The notes under the pieces were generated by a model. It had not been told where the DNA came from and did not search any database. It saw only the letters and a program-made list of their open reading frames with translations. Position numbers and translations under genes: made by a program. 24,629 nt of DNA from JABCPE02 sp963518845 (lineage in GTDB: Bacteria > Bacteroidota > Bacteroidia > Flavobacteriales > Weeksellaceae), in assembly GCA_963518845.1 (NCBI GenBank), contig CAUQKV010000022.1, positions 1-24,629 of the forward strand. The letters run 5' to 3'. Of the stretch, positions 8,152 to 14,164 are shown piece by piece; the stretch's first letter is position 1, and each line of letters opens with the position of its first letter.

Positions 8152-8832
8152 ATGAAAAGAAAATTATCATTTCTTGCTTTGGCGGCGGCATTTTCATTGC
8201 CATGTAAAGCACAAGAGAGTAGTGTAGTGGTAGAAGTAGAAAATGTAAAACAAAGCAAGGTAGCCATAATGGCGAGTGCAGGGTATGCGTGGAGAACTGC
8301 AGAGATAGATGGTAGTATCACATATCCTTTCAGAAGTCATGTGGAAAAAATTACTTCAGGGTTTCATTTTGATATCTCGGCCTATCACAGAATAGCCCCT
8401 AATATGGGACTTGGGCTGAAATTCAATAGATATTCTGCATCTGCAGAGACCTCTCTGGGCGGAGTATATCTTAGCACAAAGGATAGAATTATCTTCATAG
8501 GGCCGTCGTTAATGTATTCTAATTTTGAAATGGACACACCACATAAATTTTATTGGGATGTAGCGCTGGGCTATCAGCAATATACGAGTAGTAATTTTTT
8601 AGGTCTTCTTGGGAGTTTTGAGGTGAAAGGTTCTTCAATAGGGCTTTATAGCACGATAGGGTATCAGTATGCTGTGAGTCGTTCGTTCTTGATAGGGCCT
8701 CAGCTAGGTTTCGGGCTGGGAGCTGTGAAACTCCATGTTGAAAATGGAAGGAGTCTATCACTCGCAAATAATGACAAAAAAGAAGGCTTAGGGAGAGTTT
8801 CTCTAGCAGCCACGGCGACAATAAAATTTTAA
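8152..8832 (+). CDS. Outer-membrane beta-barrel protein
   Basis: This is a 226-residue protein. Residues 1-20 form a signal peptide (LALAAAFSLPCKAQ). The mature part alternates hydrophobic and polar residues with many Gly and aromatic residues in strand-like stretches (VAIMASAGYAWRTAEI, FHFDISAYHRIAPNMGLGLKFNRYSA, SSIGLYSTIGYQYAVSRSFLIGPQLGFGLG). It ends in a strand with C-terminal Phe (LAATATIKF), the usual BAM recognition end of outer-membrane barrels. The size fits an 8-stranded barrel of the OmpX/OmpA-N or 'outer membrane protein beta-barrel' type. The cargo or role cannot be seen. It forms a single-gene unit between its own promoter and a strong terminator. Confidence 0.85.
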   Translation: MKRKLSFLALAAAFSLPCKAQESSVVVEVENVKQSKVAIMASAGYAWRTAEIDGSITYPFRSHVEKITSGFHFDISAYHRIAPNMGLGLKFNRYSASAETSLGGVYLSTKDRIIFIGPSLMYSNFEMDTPHKFYWDVALGYQQYTSSNFLGLLGSFEVKGSSIGLYSTIGYQYAVSRSFLIGPQLGFGLGAVKLHVENGRSLSLANNDKKEGLGRVSLAATATIKF

Positions 8833-8849
8833 TAATTCTAAAATACACA

Positions 8850-8880
8850 CAAAAAGCACCTTTTTTAGGGTGCTTTTTGT
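8850..8880 (+). terminator. Rho-independent terminator
   Basis: AAAAAGCACC (8851-8860) pairs with GGTGCTTTTT (8869-8878) around a T-rich loop and ends in a T run. It closes the outer-membrane protein unit and marks the left edge of the small-gene array. Confidence 0.9.
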
Positions 8881-8931
8881 ATAATAATGAAAGAGATGTT
8901 TTAGCATAAGTAAGAGACAAAAAAATAGAAT

Positions 8932-9297
8932 ATGAAAAATTATGTGATACTAATAGTAATTATTTTCTTGATAACTGGATGTAATAAGAAGCACAAAGAA
9001 GATATTGTTGGTTTATATGAAGTTGATAAAGTACCATGGGAGTTATCAAATAAAGAAATATATTATTACTTAGAATTACAAGAGAATGATGTTTATAAGC
9101 TCAAAAAATTAAATGGAGATTCATTAAAAGGGCATTGGTATATTTTTTCTGAAGAAAAAGACTCAATAATTATTAAATTTGAGTTTGATAATAATTATAT
9201 AGTAGGAAAACTAAAAGGTTCTGCATTATTATTTAAAGAACCAAATGTTTTTGACCATAACTTTTCAAATTGGTTATATATAAAGGCAAATAAATAA
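8932..9297 (+). CDS. Small lipoprotein of unknown function
   Basis: This is a 121-residue protein. Residues 1-17 are a lipoprotein signal with lipobox ITGC, so Cys17 would be acylated. The mature part is short and rich in beta strands, with the pattern IVGLYEVD...YYLELQENDVYKLK...GHWYIFSEEKDSIIIKFE. This resembles the lipocalin-like single-sheet folds of many Bacteroidetes lipoproteins. Family membership cannot be fixed by eye. Codon use is strongly AT-biased, as in the whole 8.9-13.9 kb stretch. It is the first gene of the small-gene array and is followed by a decayed coding fragment (9284-9376). Confidence 0.7.
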   Translation: MKNYVILIVIIFLITGCNKKHKEDIVGLYEVDKVPWELSNKEIYYYLELQENDVYKLKKLNGDSLKGHWYIFSEEKDSIIIKFEFDNNYIVGKLKGSALLFKEPNVFDHNFSNWLYIKANK

Positions 9298-9376
9298 TCT
9301 CTTAGATTATGCATTCACATCAGGGCATGAAATGATACATATTTTTGATTTTACCTATAATCACATATTAAAATAA
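9284..9376 (+). pseudogene. Open fragment with an HExxH motif, possible gene remnant
   Basis: The frame is open for 30 codons without a convincing start and encodes DYAFTSGHEMIHIFDF near its end. HEMIH fits the zinc-metallopeptidase HExxH pattern. It begins inside the last codons of the preceding lipoprotein in another frame and stops at TAA 9374-9376. Such isolated ends are what a mostly deleted neighbouring gene would leave. The HExxH match is short and could be chance. Confidence 0.3.
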
Positions 9377-9405
9377 ATATAACAACAGATAACAGACTAA
9401 AAAAC

Positions 9406-9903
9406 TCATAAAAATGAAGATAATAATATTTCTATTTCTTCTTCAAGCCACTGGGAGAAAGGGACTAATTCGGTATCTTCTTCCCAATACTCAGGAGGGA
9501 TATCGGAGTAGAAAATTCCAAACTGATCTTCTTCGCCCAATACAAACCCTGCCTGATGGCCTACAGTGGGATAGCATACTAAAAGGATATGAGGGAATAA
9601 ATAGACTCCTGTACCTTCAAAGACTTCTTTAGCAAAACTTTCCCATTGTTCAGGAGGGTAGAACTGATACGAAAAACCTCTTTCGTCCTGGAAAAGGGTA
9701 CAGGCGCCTAAGGTAAGAAGAAAAGTTTTGAAGTCTTCGGGCAGTTGCACATTATATTGTTGTTCAAAGAGCGTAAGTTGCTCAGGAGTAACCTCACTTT
9801 GTCGCGAAAAACAATAGGTTTCATTGCCAAAATGAATCGGTTTGCCCCCACTTTGTTTTATAAGGTCTTGTAATAAGGTAAGAGTTTTATTAAAAGTACT
9901 CAT
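9406..9903 (-). CDS. SUKH/SMI1-KNR4 family protein (immunity-like)
   Basis: This is a 165-residue soluble protein. The SMI1/KNR4 (SUKH-1) signature is visible: an N-terminal helix, then LTLFEQQYNVQLPEDFKTFLLTLGA (the conserved 'E..YG..LP.DYK.FL...NG' block at about 40-65). Aromatic-rich strands follow (FSYQFYPPEQWESF, HILLVCYPTVGHQAGFVL), then QFGIFYSDIPPEYWEED and an acidic tail. In bacteria such proteins are mostly immunity proteins that neutralise polymorphic toxins; this follows from family knowledge, not from a toxin seen here. It is the only minus-strand gene between 8.9 and 13.9 kb. Its base composition is less AT-rich than its neighbours', consistent with separate origin. Confidence 0.85.
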   Translation of the reverse strand: MSTFNKTLTLLQDLIKQSGGKPIHFGNETYCFSRQSEVTPEQLTLFEQQYNVQLPEDFKTFLLTLGACTLFQDERGFSYQFYPPEQWESFAKEVFEGTGVYLFPHILLVCYPTVGHQAGFVLGEEDQFGIFYSDIPPEYWEEDTELVPFSQWLEEEIEILLSSFL

Positions 9904-9919
9904 AATCTTCTATTTTTTG

Positions 9920-9927
9920 CAAAGTTA
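9920..9927 (-). promoter_or_regulatory. Probable -7 element for the SUKH gene
   Basis: Minus-strand TAACTTTG matches TAnnTTTG and ends 16 bases before the ATG at 9903. No -33 box is clear. Confidence 0.5.
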
Positions 9928-9949
9928 CTATTTTTGCAATGAAGTATTT

Positions 9950-9998
9950 GGGTCAATGTTTTTGGAGATAAAATTTAAAGATAAATGATAAAAATGAT
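9950..9998 (+). repeat. Array junction block, copy A (partial)
   Basis: It contains GGTCAATGTTTTTGGAG followed by AAAATTTAAAGATAAATGAT. The second part matches copy B almost base for base (AAAATTAAAGATAAATGAT) and runs into the start codon of the following gene. The left half is shortened compared with copies B, C and E. Confidence 0.5.
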
Positions 9999-10365
9999 GG
10001 AAACACTAAAAATGATATTAAAAATAGCATTGAAAATAATAAAAGTTTTCTTGTTGCTAATATTTATTTTGATAGGAGGAATAATGATTTATTTCCAGAT
10101 AAAAGTAGAAACCTATAAAAACCAATTAATAGAAATTTATGATTTTGATTATCTGAAAAGAGAGAGAAAAAGATATCATCCTTTTGTGGTATTTTATTTA
10201 TACAGCAAGTTATATTATAAAAATAGAGAATATTTTAGGAGTATCCGTTATCCATATGAGCTGTATAATATAAAACATAATATTATTATGGAGGATTCTA
10301 GACTATCAAATATAGAATATAATGCGTATCTGATGTATTGTTATGATTTTAAAAGACCTGAATAA
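9985..10365 (+). CDS. Small membrane-anchored protein of unknown function
   Basis: This is a 126-residue protein with one hydrophobic helix at about 17-37 (IIKVFLLLIFILIGGIMIYF). A basic, Tyr-rich tail follows (DFDYLKRERKRYHPFVVFYLYSKLYYKNREYF), probably facing the periplasm or cytoplasm as a single domain. In-frame ATGs at codons 1, 4 and 5 all lie in the conserved junction block. Comparison with copy B (AAAGATAAATGATGG) suggests a 9-base duplication of the start region, so the exact start is uncertain. I do not recognise a family. It belongs to the plus-strand run of small orphan genes. Confidence 0.65.
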   Translation: MIKMMETLKMILKIALKIIKVFLLLIFILIGGIMIYFQIKVETYKNQLIEIYDFDYLKRERKRYHPFVVFYLYSKLYYKNREYFRSIRYPYELYNIKHNIIMEDSRLSNIEYNAYLMYCYDFKRPE

Positions 10366-10372
10366 TAGGAGT

Positions 10373-10423
10373 AGTGTTCCAGAAGTGTTGTTTTGAAAAA
10401 AATAAAATTAAAGATAAATGATG
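10373..10423 (+). repeat. Array junction block, copy B
   Basis: It starts AGTGTTCCAGAAGTGTTGTT shortly after the preceding stop and ends AAAGATAAATGATGG at the next start codon. The left part matches copy E (GTTCCAGATGTGTTGTTT), the right part copies A and F. Confidence 0.6.
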
Positions 10424-10861
10424 GAAAATATAAAAATATTGATTTTATTATTGATATTTTCTTGTAACCCACAAGAGAGCAACGGACATAAAGAAGAAAA
10501 CCCAATTCTAAAAATAGAATACAATTTTTATGCATCAAGTGGTGGAGAACCTATCTATAGGGTTCTTTATTGCGATGAAGAAGTTGTTGTTGAAAATTTG
10601 GAACATTCCCATACATATAAAGGGAAAATCACCAAAGATAAAATAGAAGAAATAGAAAGAATCACATCAAGACTGAAACCCAATAATATAGAACCAGATA
10701 TTATTTTAGATTCTTGGAGAATAGAGTTAATAATCAATGGCATCACATATTATAACAAAACAAAAGTTACAAAAGAAACCTTGCCAAAAGACATTAGACA
10801 GCTTTTGTATGTATTAATTAAAAACTCAACTGTGGATATAGATTTATATGATTTTTCTTAA
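10418..10861 (+). CDS. Small lipoprotein of unknown function
   Basis: This is a 147-residue protein. The N-terminus MMENIKILILLLIFSC is a lipoprotein signal with lipobox IFSC and acylated Cys16. The mature part has strand-rich segments (ILKIEYNFYASSGGEPIYRVLYC, GITYYNKTKVTKETL) and a helix DKIEEIERITSRL. It ends with an acidic DIDLYDFS tail. The layout (lipid anchor plus a small alpha/beta domain of about 120 residues) is common among periplasmic immunity or inhibitor proteins, but no family is recognised. The start lies inside junction block B and the first codons (ATGATGGAAAAT) match those of the 13665 gene. Confidence 0.7.
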   Translation: MMENIKILILLLIFSCNPQESNGHKEENPILKIEYNFYASSGGEPIYRVLYCDEEVVVENLEHSHTYKGKITKDKIEEIERITSRLKPNNIEPDIILDSWRIELIINGITYYNKTKVTKETLPKDIRQLLYVLIKNSTVDIDLYDFS

Positions 10862-10935
10862 AATTGATATCGGTGGTAAGTTTAGACATAATTGCAGGAA
10901 CAAAATTTAGATTTAATCCATTAAGTTAAATAATT

Positions 10936-11439
10936 ATGAAAAATATAATAAGCATAATCGTAATTTATATAGGATTATTCTTGATGGATAAAAGAGCCAG
11001 TTCCTACGGAAATGGAGTTATTCATTTATATAAACATTTAAATTACAACATAAGCCTGACCAAAATCAATCATAATTATTTCCTATATGGTGACTTGGGG
11101 TATATTATGCCTCAAGAGTATTATAATGGATTGTATATTGAAAAAATCGTAGGATATGAAGAGAGCAAGGATGAACTGAAAATTTCTATTTCTACTAATA
11201 ACGATTTGAAAAGTCTTTCTTTTTATAATGAAAAAATGGTAATAGACAAAAATCCAATCATAAGAAAAGAAAATACTCTCCCTGATATTGATTTCGATAA
11301 CATACCTTATGTATATTATTATTGGAAAGTGATATTTATAATAGGAGTTTTAATTAGTATTGTATCAGGTATAAATCTATTATATAGATTGTATAAAATA
11401 ATCAGTAGAAATTATAAAAAAGAAATAACAGGAGAATAA
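10936..11439 (+). CDS. Two-helix membrane protein of unknown function
   Basis: This is a 167-residue protein with an N-terminal hydrophobic segment at about 3-17 (a signal or anchor) and a second helix at about 131-151 (VIFIIGVLISIVSGINLLY). The domain of about 110 residues between them is Tyr- and Asn-rich and mostly strands (VIHLYKHLNYNISL, YFLYGDLGYIMPQEYYNGLYIEKIVGY), probably periplasmic. A short basic cytoplasmic tail follows. The family is not recognised. The next gene starts one base after this stop, so the two are almost certainly translated from one message and may act together. The 74-base gap before it lacks the junction block. Confidence 0.7.
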   Translation: MKNIISIIVIYIGLFLMDKRASSYGNGVIHLYKHLNYNISLTKINHNYFLYGDLGYIMPQEYYNGLYIEKIVGYEESKDELKISISTNNDLKSLSFYNEKMVIDKNPIIRKENTLPDIDFDNIPYVYYYWKVIFIIGVLISIVSGINLLYRLYKIISRNYKKEITGE

Positions 11440-11440
11440 A

Positions 11441-11668
11441 ATGACTACAATAGTAGCTTTAATCATTACAATAGCTATTACAGTTCAATCTTATTTATCA
11501 TATAAAAATTGGAGAAAAGAATTAAAGGAGGAGTATGGGCATGATGAATTAGGGGCAGGTGATAATTTTTTATATACAAAGTATTTAACTACAATTATTT
11601 CTGGTGCTATAGGTATAATCATTCTTATTATAAGATTTATATTGTATGGTAATGAGAATAGTAGATAG
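11441..11668 (+). CDS. Small two-helix membrane protein
   Basis: This is a 75-residue protein. Helix 1 (about 3-20, TIVALIITIAITVQSYLSY) is followed by a charged loop (KNWRKELKEEYGHDELGAGD) and helix 2 (about 50-70, LTTIISGAIGIIILIIRFIL). Its ATG follows the previous stop by one base, which indicates coupling with the 10936 gene. The family is not recognised. Junction block C begins right after its stop codon. Confidence 0.65.
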   Translation: MTTIVALIITIAITVQSYLSYKNWRKELKEEYGHDELGAGDNFLYTKYLTTIISGAIGIIILIIRFILYGNENSR

Positions 11669-11721
11669 GTGATGTTTCAAATATATTTTTTGAAATAAAT
11701 AAAATGGAAGAAAATAATTGA
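11669..11721 (+). repeat. Array junction block, copy C
   Basis: It starts directly after the TAG stop with GTGATGTTTCAAATA and ends in a start-like ATGGAAGAAAATAAT. A perfect 7-bp inverted repeat TTTCAAA/TTTGAAA (11675-11695, 7-base loop) lies inside. It aligns with copy D, which lacks about 14 bases of the middle. Confidence 0.6.
11704..11721 (+). pseudogene. Aborted gene start (M-E-E-N-N-stop) homologous to the start of the 12108 gene
   Basis: ATGGAAGAAAATAAT is followed at once by TGA. The 12108 gene begins ATGGAAGATAATAAT (M-E-D-N-N) after the same junction block. It looks like the 5' end of a duplicated gene whose body was lost. A very short leader peptide is the alternative. Confidence 0.35.
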
Positions 11722-11741
11722 TATAGAAAATTAATTTTACT

Positions 11742-12086
11742 ATGAATATACAAAGAGAAAATGGAACAGATGAAGTAAATTGTGCTTTCAGAATGCTGAA
11801 TATGGGGCTTGACCAATTTATTCAGATACAACATTCAATGGAGAATTTGGATTTAGACTTTGAGGTGAATGAGGAGCATAGAAACATTATTATAGATATG
11901 AATCACAAAGAAGATGTCAATACAATTATTCAGCTTTGTAAAAAATTCAATATTAAAAAAGGAAATATATATTGTTCTATCATATCATCTTATGACAATG
12001 GAGGTTTTAGGCTTCCTTCATATATTATGTATTTGATAAAAGAAATGCAGGAAATAGAATTGGATTTTTCATTTGTGGTGTGTTGA
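11742..12086 (+). CDS. Small cytoplasmic protein, DUF4279-like end
   Basis: This is a 114-residue protein without signal or membrane segment. It is acidic in the middle (MENLDLDFEVNEEHRNIIIDMNHKEDV). The C-terminal half, KKGNIYCSIISSYDNGGFRLPSYIMYLIKEMQEIELDFSFVV, has the pattern 'strand, D-N-G-G, hydrophobic-LP-x-hydrophobic, helix, LDFSF' seen at the end of DUF4279-type immunity-like proteins. That link is by eye and tentative. It lies in the plus-strand array. Its stop TGA overlaps the beginning of junction block D. Confidence 0.65.
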   Translation: MNIQRENGTDEVNCAFRMLNMGLDQFIQIQHSMENLDLDFEVNEEHRNIIIDMNHKEDVNTIIQLCKKFNIKKGNIYCSIISSYDNGGFRLPSYIMYLIKEMQEIELDFSFVVC

Positions 12087-12119
12087 TAATGTTCTAAATA
12101 TATTAAAATGGAAGATAAT
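12084..12119 (+). repeat. Array junction block, copy D (internally deleted)
   Basis: TGATAATGTTCTAAATATATT is followed directly by AAAATGGAAGATAATAA. Compared with copy C about 14 bases are missing between the two halves, but both ends match, including the first codons of the next gene. Confidence 0.55.
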
Positions 12120-12305
12120 AATAAAGCCTTCATATTTATCAGCAATGATAAGGAAGCTGACACGACAATTAAAGTAAATTATAAAGGTTTTGTGTTTTTT
12201 GATGTCTATGGATTGGAGAATGACAAAATCTATAAAATAGTAGAACAAATACAGGACAATTTGATTATCCAAAAAACTTCAGATTTAATTTGGGAGGTAT
12301 TTTAG
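12108..12305 (+). CDS. Small protein of unknown function
   Basis: This is a 65-residue soluble protein. The N-terminal part forms strands (KAFIFISND, TTIKVNYKGFVFFDVYG), then a helix (NDKIYKIVEQIQDNLIIQ), and it ends IWEVF. No family is recognised. It starts within junction block D, 21 bases after the previous stop, and the next gene begins 20 bases after its own stop. Open-frame length alone is weak evidence in such AT-rich DNA. The shared start context with copy C and the tight spacing support a real gene. Confidence 0.5.
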   Translation: MEDNNKAFIFISNDKEADTTIKVNYKGFVFFDVYGLENDKIYKIVEQIQDNLIIQKTSDLIWEVF

Positions 12306-12325
12306 AAAAAATAAGAAAATAGTTT

Positions 12326-12880
12326 ATGAAAATCAGAGAAATATCATTAATAATTATTGCTTTTTTAGTTCAATGCTGTGGGATTTTTCCAAGTCAAAAA
12401 TCATTTATAATTAAAAATCAATATGGCAGAATACAACTAAAAGAAATGAAGTTTAAAGAATCTTTTGATAAGTCAAAAATTGACTTAGTAGATCTCAATG
12501 TTATATACTATTATCATCGAGAAAACACTAATATTAATATGGAATTTAATTTTATTATTCGTTTTTTTAAAAATGGTCAATATGCTTTTTTTACTAACAA
12601 TAAAGAGCCCATTACTCATCTTTCTTATGAAGATATAAACTATAATGATTTACAAAAAGCTTCTTATGTTGGATATTATAATATAAAGGGAAATACTATA
12701 ATTATCGAACTTCCTAATCATCTTTTTAGGCGTTCGGGAAAAAGAAATCTAAATAAATATAAAGTATTGTCTAATGGTAATTTAGAAAGTATTACCAAAT
12801 CAGCTTCTGATTATGGAGCTATTTACAAGAAAACCCCTATAAATGAAAAAATTCTAATGAGAACAATTCCTGATTGGTAA
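12326..12880 (+). CDS. Lipoprotein of unknown function
   Basis: This is a 184-residue protein. The signal MKIREISLIIIAFLVQCCG has a lipobox-like LVQC/VQCC, so Cys17 or Cys18 would be acylated. The mature domain is strand-rich (LVDLNVIYYYHRENTNINMEF, FIIRFFKNGQYAFFTNN), then ASYVGYYNIKGNTIIIELPN, a layout of the small-barrel type. A basic YKVLSNGNLESITKSASDYG segment ends in TIPDW. The YYNIKGN/IIIE stretch resembles the 'G.Y.I.gn.I.le' pattern of lipocalin-like lipoproteins such as the one at 8932, but I cannot claim homology. Junction block E follows the stop within 5 bases. Confidence 0.7.
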   Translation: MKIREISLIIIAFLVQCCGIFPSQKSFIIKNQYGRIQLKEMKFKESFDKSKIDLVDLNVIYYYHRENTNINMEFNFIIRFFKNGQYAFFTNNKEPITHLSYEDINYNDLQKASYVGYYNIKGNTIIIELPNHLFRRSGKRNLNKYKVLSNGNLESITKSASDYGAIYKKTPINEKILMRTIPDW

Positions 12881-13034
12881 TTTTGGTAATGTTCCAGATG
12901 TGTTGTTTAAAATAAATGAGCAAAAGAACGAACATTTTAAAATAATGAAAACACCAAAAGGCATCTATTATTTAGTAGAAGAAGGTCATTATGGACTTAA
13001 AATGATATTAGAGTTTGGTTGGAGTAGAAGTTAA
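12861..13034 (+). pseudogene. Open frame through junction block E ending in a 29-codon ORF
   Basis: The frame is open for 57 codons to TAA 13032-13034. It runs through the block as GNVPDVLFKINEQKNEHFKI and continues from an ATG at 12945 as MKTPKGIYYLVEEGHYGLKM, ending in W-S-R-S. No other use is seen for this 188-base gap. The stretch from 12945 could be a 29-residue protein. The open frame across the block suggests the tail of a lost gene. Confidence 0.35.
12885..12950 (+). repeat. Array junction block, copy E (longest)
   Basis: It begins GGTAATGTTCCAGATGTG and continues through TTGTTTAAAATAAATGAGC and AAAAGAACGAACATTTTAAA to ATAATG. AATGTTC near the left end and GAACATT near the right end are inverted. 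Copy F matches over the full length with a one-base deletion. Confidence 0.65.
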
Positions 13035-13068
13035 TTTTAAAATAGGAATAATGAAATAAAAGTAGAGT

Positions 13069-13578
13069 ATGAACAAAAACCTAAAAAAGATAATAGTAAT
13101 TTTTATAATTCTATTTTTAAACATTACATCTGCAATAGGAATGTTTGCGCTGCATCCAGATGATAGTATGAGTTTAGGGCTTATCTATATTATTCTGTTG
13201 TTTATATTCATTAACGGAATTATTGGTATTTCACTAATATTAGTAAAATCAAAATATGGCTTGTATTTTATTATAAATATTGTAATCAATACAATAGTAC
13301 TTTTTATAAGCTTTTTTTCTGCTGTAAAGTATTATAAAACAACAGATATAAAATCTAAAAAGTTCTATTATAATAAAACTTTATATTACCTTGATTTTAT
13401 TAGAATGGATACCATATATATAATTTGGAAACCTGGAGAATATAGTGATATTGAAGGAAAGTATAATAAGAAAGAAAATGAAGAAATAGAATTAGAAAAT
13501 GGTATATATATTAAAAATGATACTATATATAATTTCCCATTGAAGAATCTAAAATTAAAGTTATATGATAGAAAATAA
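13069..13578 (+). CDS. Membrane protein of unknown function
   Basis: This is a 169-residue protein with three hydrophobic helices at about 7-27, 35-57 and 67-87 (IIVIFIILFLNI, LIYIILLFIFINGIIGISLILV, FIINIVINTIVLFISFFSAV). A Tyr/Lys/Glu-rich extramembrane domain of about 80 residues follows, with strands such as TIYIIWKPGEYSDIEGKYN and GIYIKNDTIYNF. Helices followed by a short beta-rich tail is a common arrangement in membrane-bound immunity-like proteins, but no family is recognised. Junction blocks flank it on both sides (E upstream, F downstream). Confidence 0.7.
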   Translation: MNKNLKKIIVIFIILFLNITSAIGMFALHPDDSMSLGLIYIILLFIFINGIIGISLILVKSKYGLYFIINIVINTIVLFISFFSAVKYYKTTDIKSKKFYYNKTLYYLDFIRMDTIYIIWKPGEYSDIEGKYNKKENEEIELENGIYIKNDTIYNFPLKNLKLKLYDRK

Positions 13579-13586
13579 AGAGTAAT

Positions 13587-13672
13587 ATGGTAATATCCCA
13601 AATATGTTTTTAAAACAAATAAGCAAAAGAACAAATATTTTAAAATAAAGAAAAAAAATAAAGAATGATGGA
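13587..13672 (+). repeat. Array junction block, copy F
   Basis: GGTAATATCCCAAATATG is followed by TTTTTAAAACAAATAAGC and AAAAGAACAAATATTTTAAA. It aligns with copy E except for point changes and one deleted base. It then runs through A-rich sequence to AAAGAATGATGGAGAATG at the start of the next gene, matching the right end of copy B. Confidence 0.6.
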
Positions 13673-13895
13673 GAATGTAAAGTATAAATTATATTTACAA
13701 GATTTAGTAGCTATTTTAAAAGAAAGATTAGAAGACACAATGAAAGAAGAATATTCAGAATTTGATTTGGGAATGCAGATGGAGTGCTATAATATTTTAG
13801 ATATTATAAAACAACAAGCAGAGGCTTTTAATATCCCATTAGCTGAATTAGGTCTTGAACATTATGATTTAGAAAAATTCATGAAGAGAAGATAA
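13665..13895 (+). CDS. Small helical protein of unknown function
   Basis: This is a 76-residue soluble protein that looks almost entirely helical (YLQDLVAILKERLEDTMKEE, then MQMECYNILDIIKQQAEAFN, then a short end LEHYDLEKFMKRR). There is no signal, membrane segment or motif. The first codons (ATGATGGAGAATGTA) copy those of the 10418 lipoprotein, because both starts lie in the right end of the junction block. It is the last gene of the array; a terminator follows about 75 bases after the stop. Confidence 0.65.
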   Translation: MMENVKYKLYLQDLVAILKERLEDTMKEEYSEFDLGMQMECYNILDIIKQQAEAFNIPLAELGLEHYDLEKFMKRR

Positions 13896-13967
13896 ACATT
13901 AGTCGCTCAAAACATTGATAAAACCTTATAAATTCATATAAAAGAAAACCTATTTCAAATATTCGCA

Positions 13968-14005
13968 TAAAAAAAGAACTTTGAATTATCTCAAAGTTCA
14001 TTTTT
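13968..14005. terminator. Bidirectional terminator between the array and tRNA-Met
   Basis: GAACTTTGA (13976-13984) pairs with TCAAAGTTC (13991-13999) around ATTATC, with A7 on the left and T5 on the right. It can end the plus-strand array transcript and the minus-strand tRNA-Met transcript. Confidence 0.88.
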
Positions 14006-14042
14006 AATTTCTGTTTCTGTAATGTTTTGCTTTACAGATTTG

Positions 14043-14116
14043 TAGCGAAGACGGGACTTGAACCCGTGACCTTTGGGTTATGAATCCAACGCTCTAACCA
14101 CCTGAGCTACCTCGCC
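14043..14116 (-). tRNA. tRNA-Met (anticodon CAT)
   Basis: On the minus strand a 74-nt cloverleaf begins GGCGAGG and pairs with CTTCGCT plus discriminator A (14043). The anticodon loop is TTCATAA (anticodon CAT) and the T arm contains GGTTCAAGTCC. It lacks the initiator hallmarks (C1-A72 mismatch, GGG/CCC anticodon stem), so it is elongator Met. An isoleucine tRNA with modified CAT cannot be excluded from sequence alone. Confidence 0.93.
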
Positions 14117-14128
14117 ATTTTGGTGGTG

Positions 14129-14159
14129 CAAAAATACGAAATATTTTCATACCACCAAA
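14129..14159 (-). promoter_or_regulatory. Bacteroidetes-type promoter for tRNA-Met
   Basis: The minus strand reads TTTG (14159-14156), 19 bases, then TATTTTTG (14136-14129), an exact consensus match. It is bracketed by the inverted repeat TGGTGGT (14121-14127) and ACCACCA (14151-14157). Confidence 0.75.
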
Positions 14160-14164
14160 TTATT

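Noticed and set aside
8519..8920. Minus-strand open frame opposite the outer-membrane barrel gene
   Set aside because: It runs through the terminator and antisense to a protein with a clear signal peptide and C-terminal Phe.
10862..10935. Gene remnant in the gap before the 10936 gene
   Set aside because: Two short frames are open (I-D-I-G-G-K-F-R and I-A-G-T-K-F-R-F-N), but neither has a start, motif or match to the junction block.
9950..13672. Integron cassette array with attC sites
   Set aside because: Gene size and spacing fit, and some blocks have imperfect inverted repeats, but the attC core pair RYYYAAC...GTTRRRY is absent and no integrase is present.
9950..13672. CRISPR array
   Set aside because: The repeats are spaced by 100s to 1000s of bases, diverge from each other and contain genes between them.
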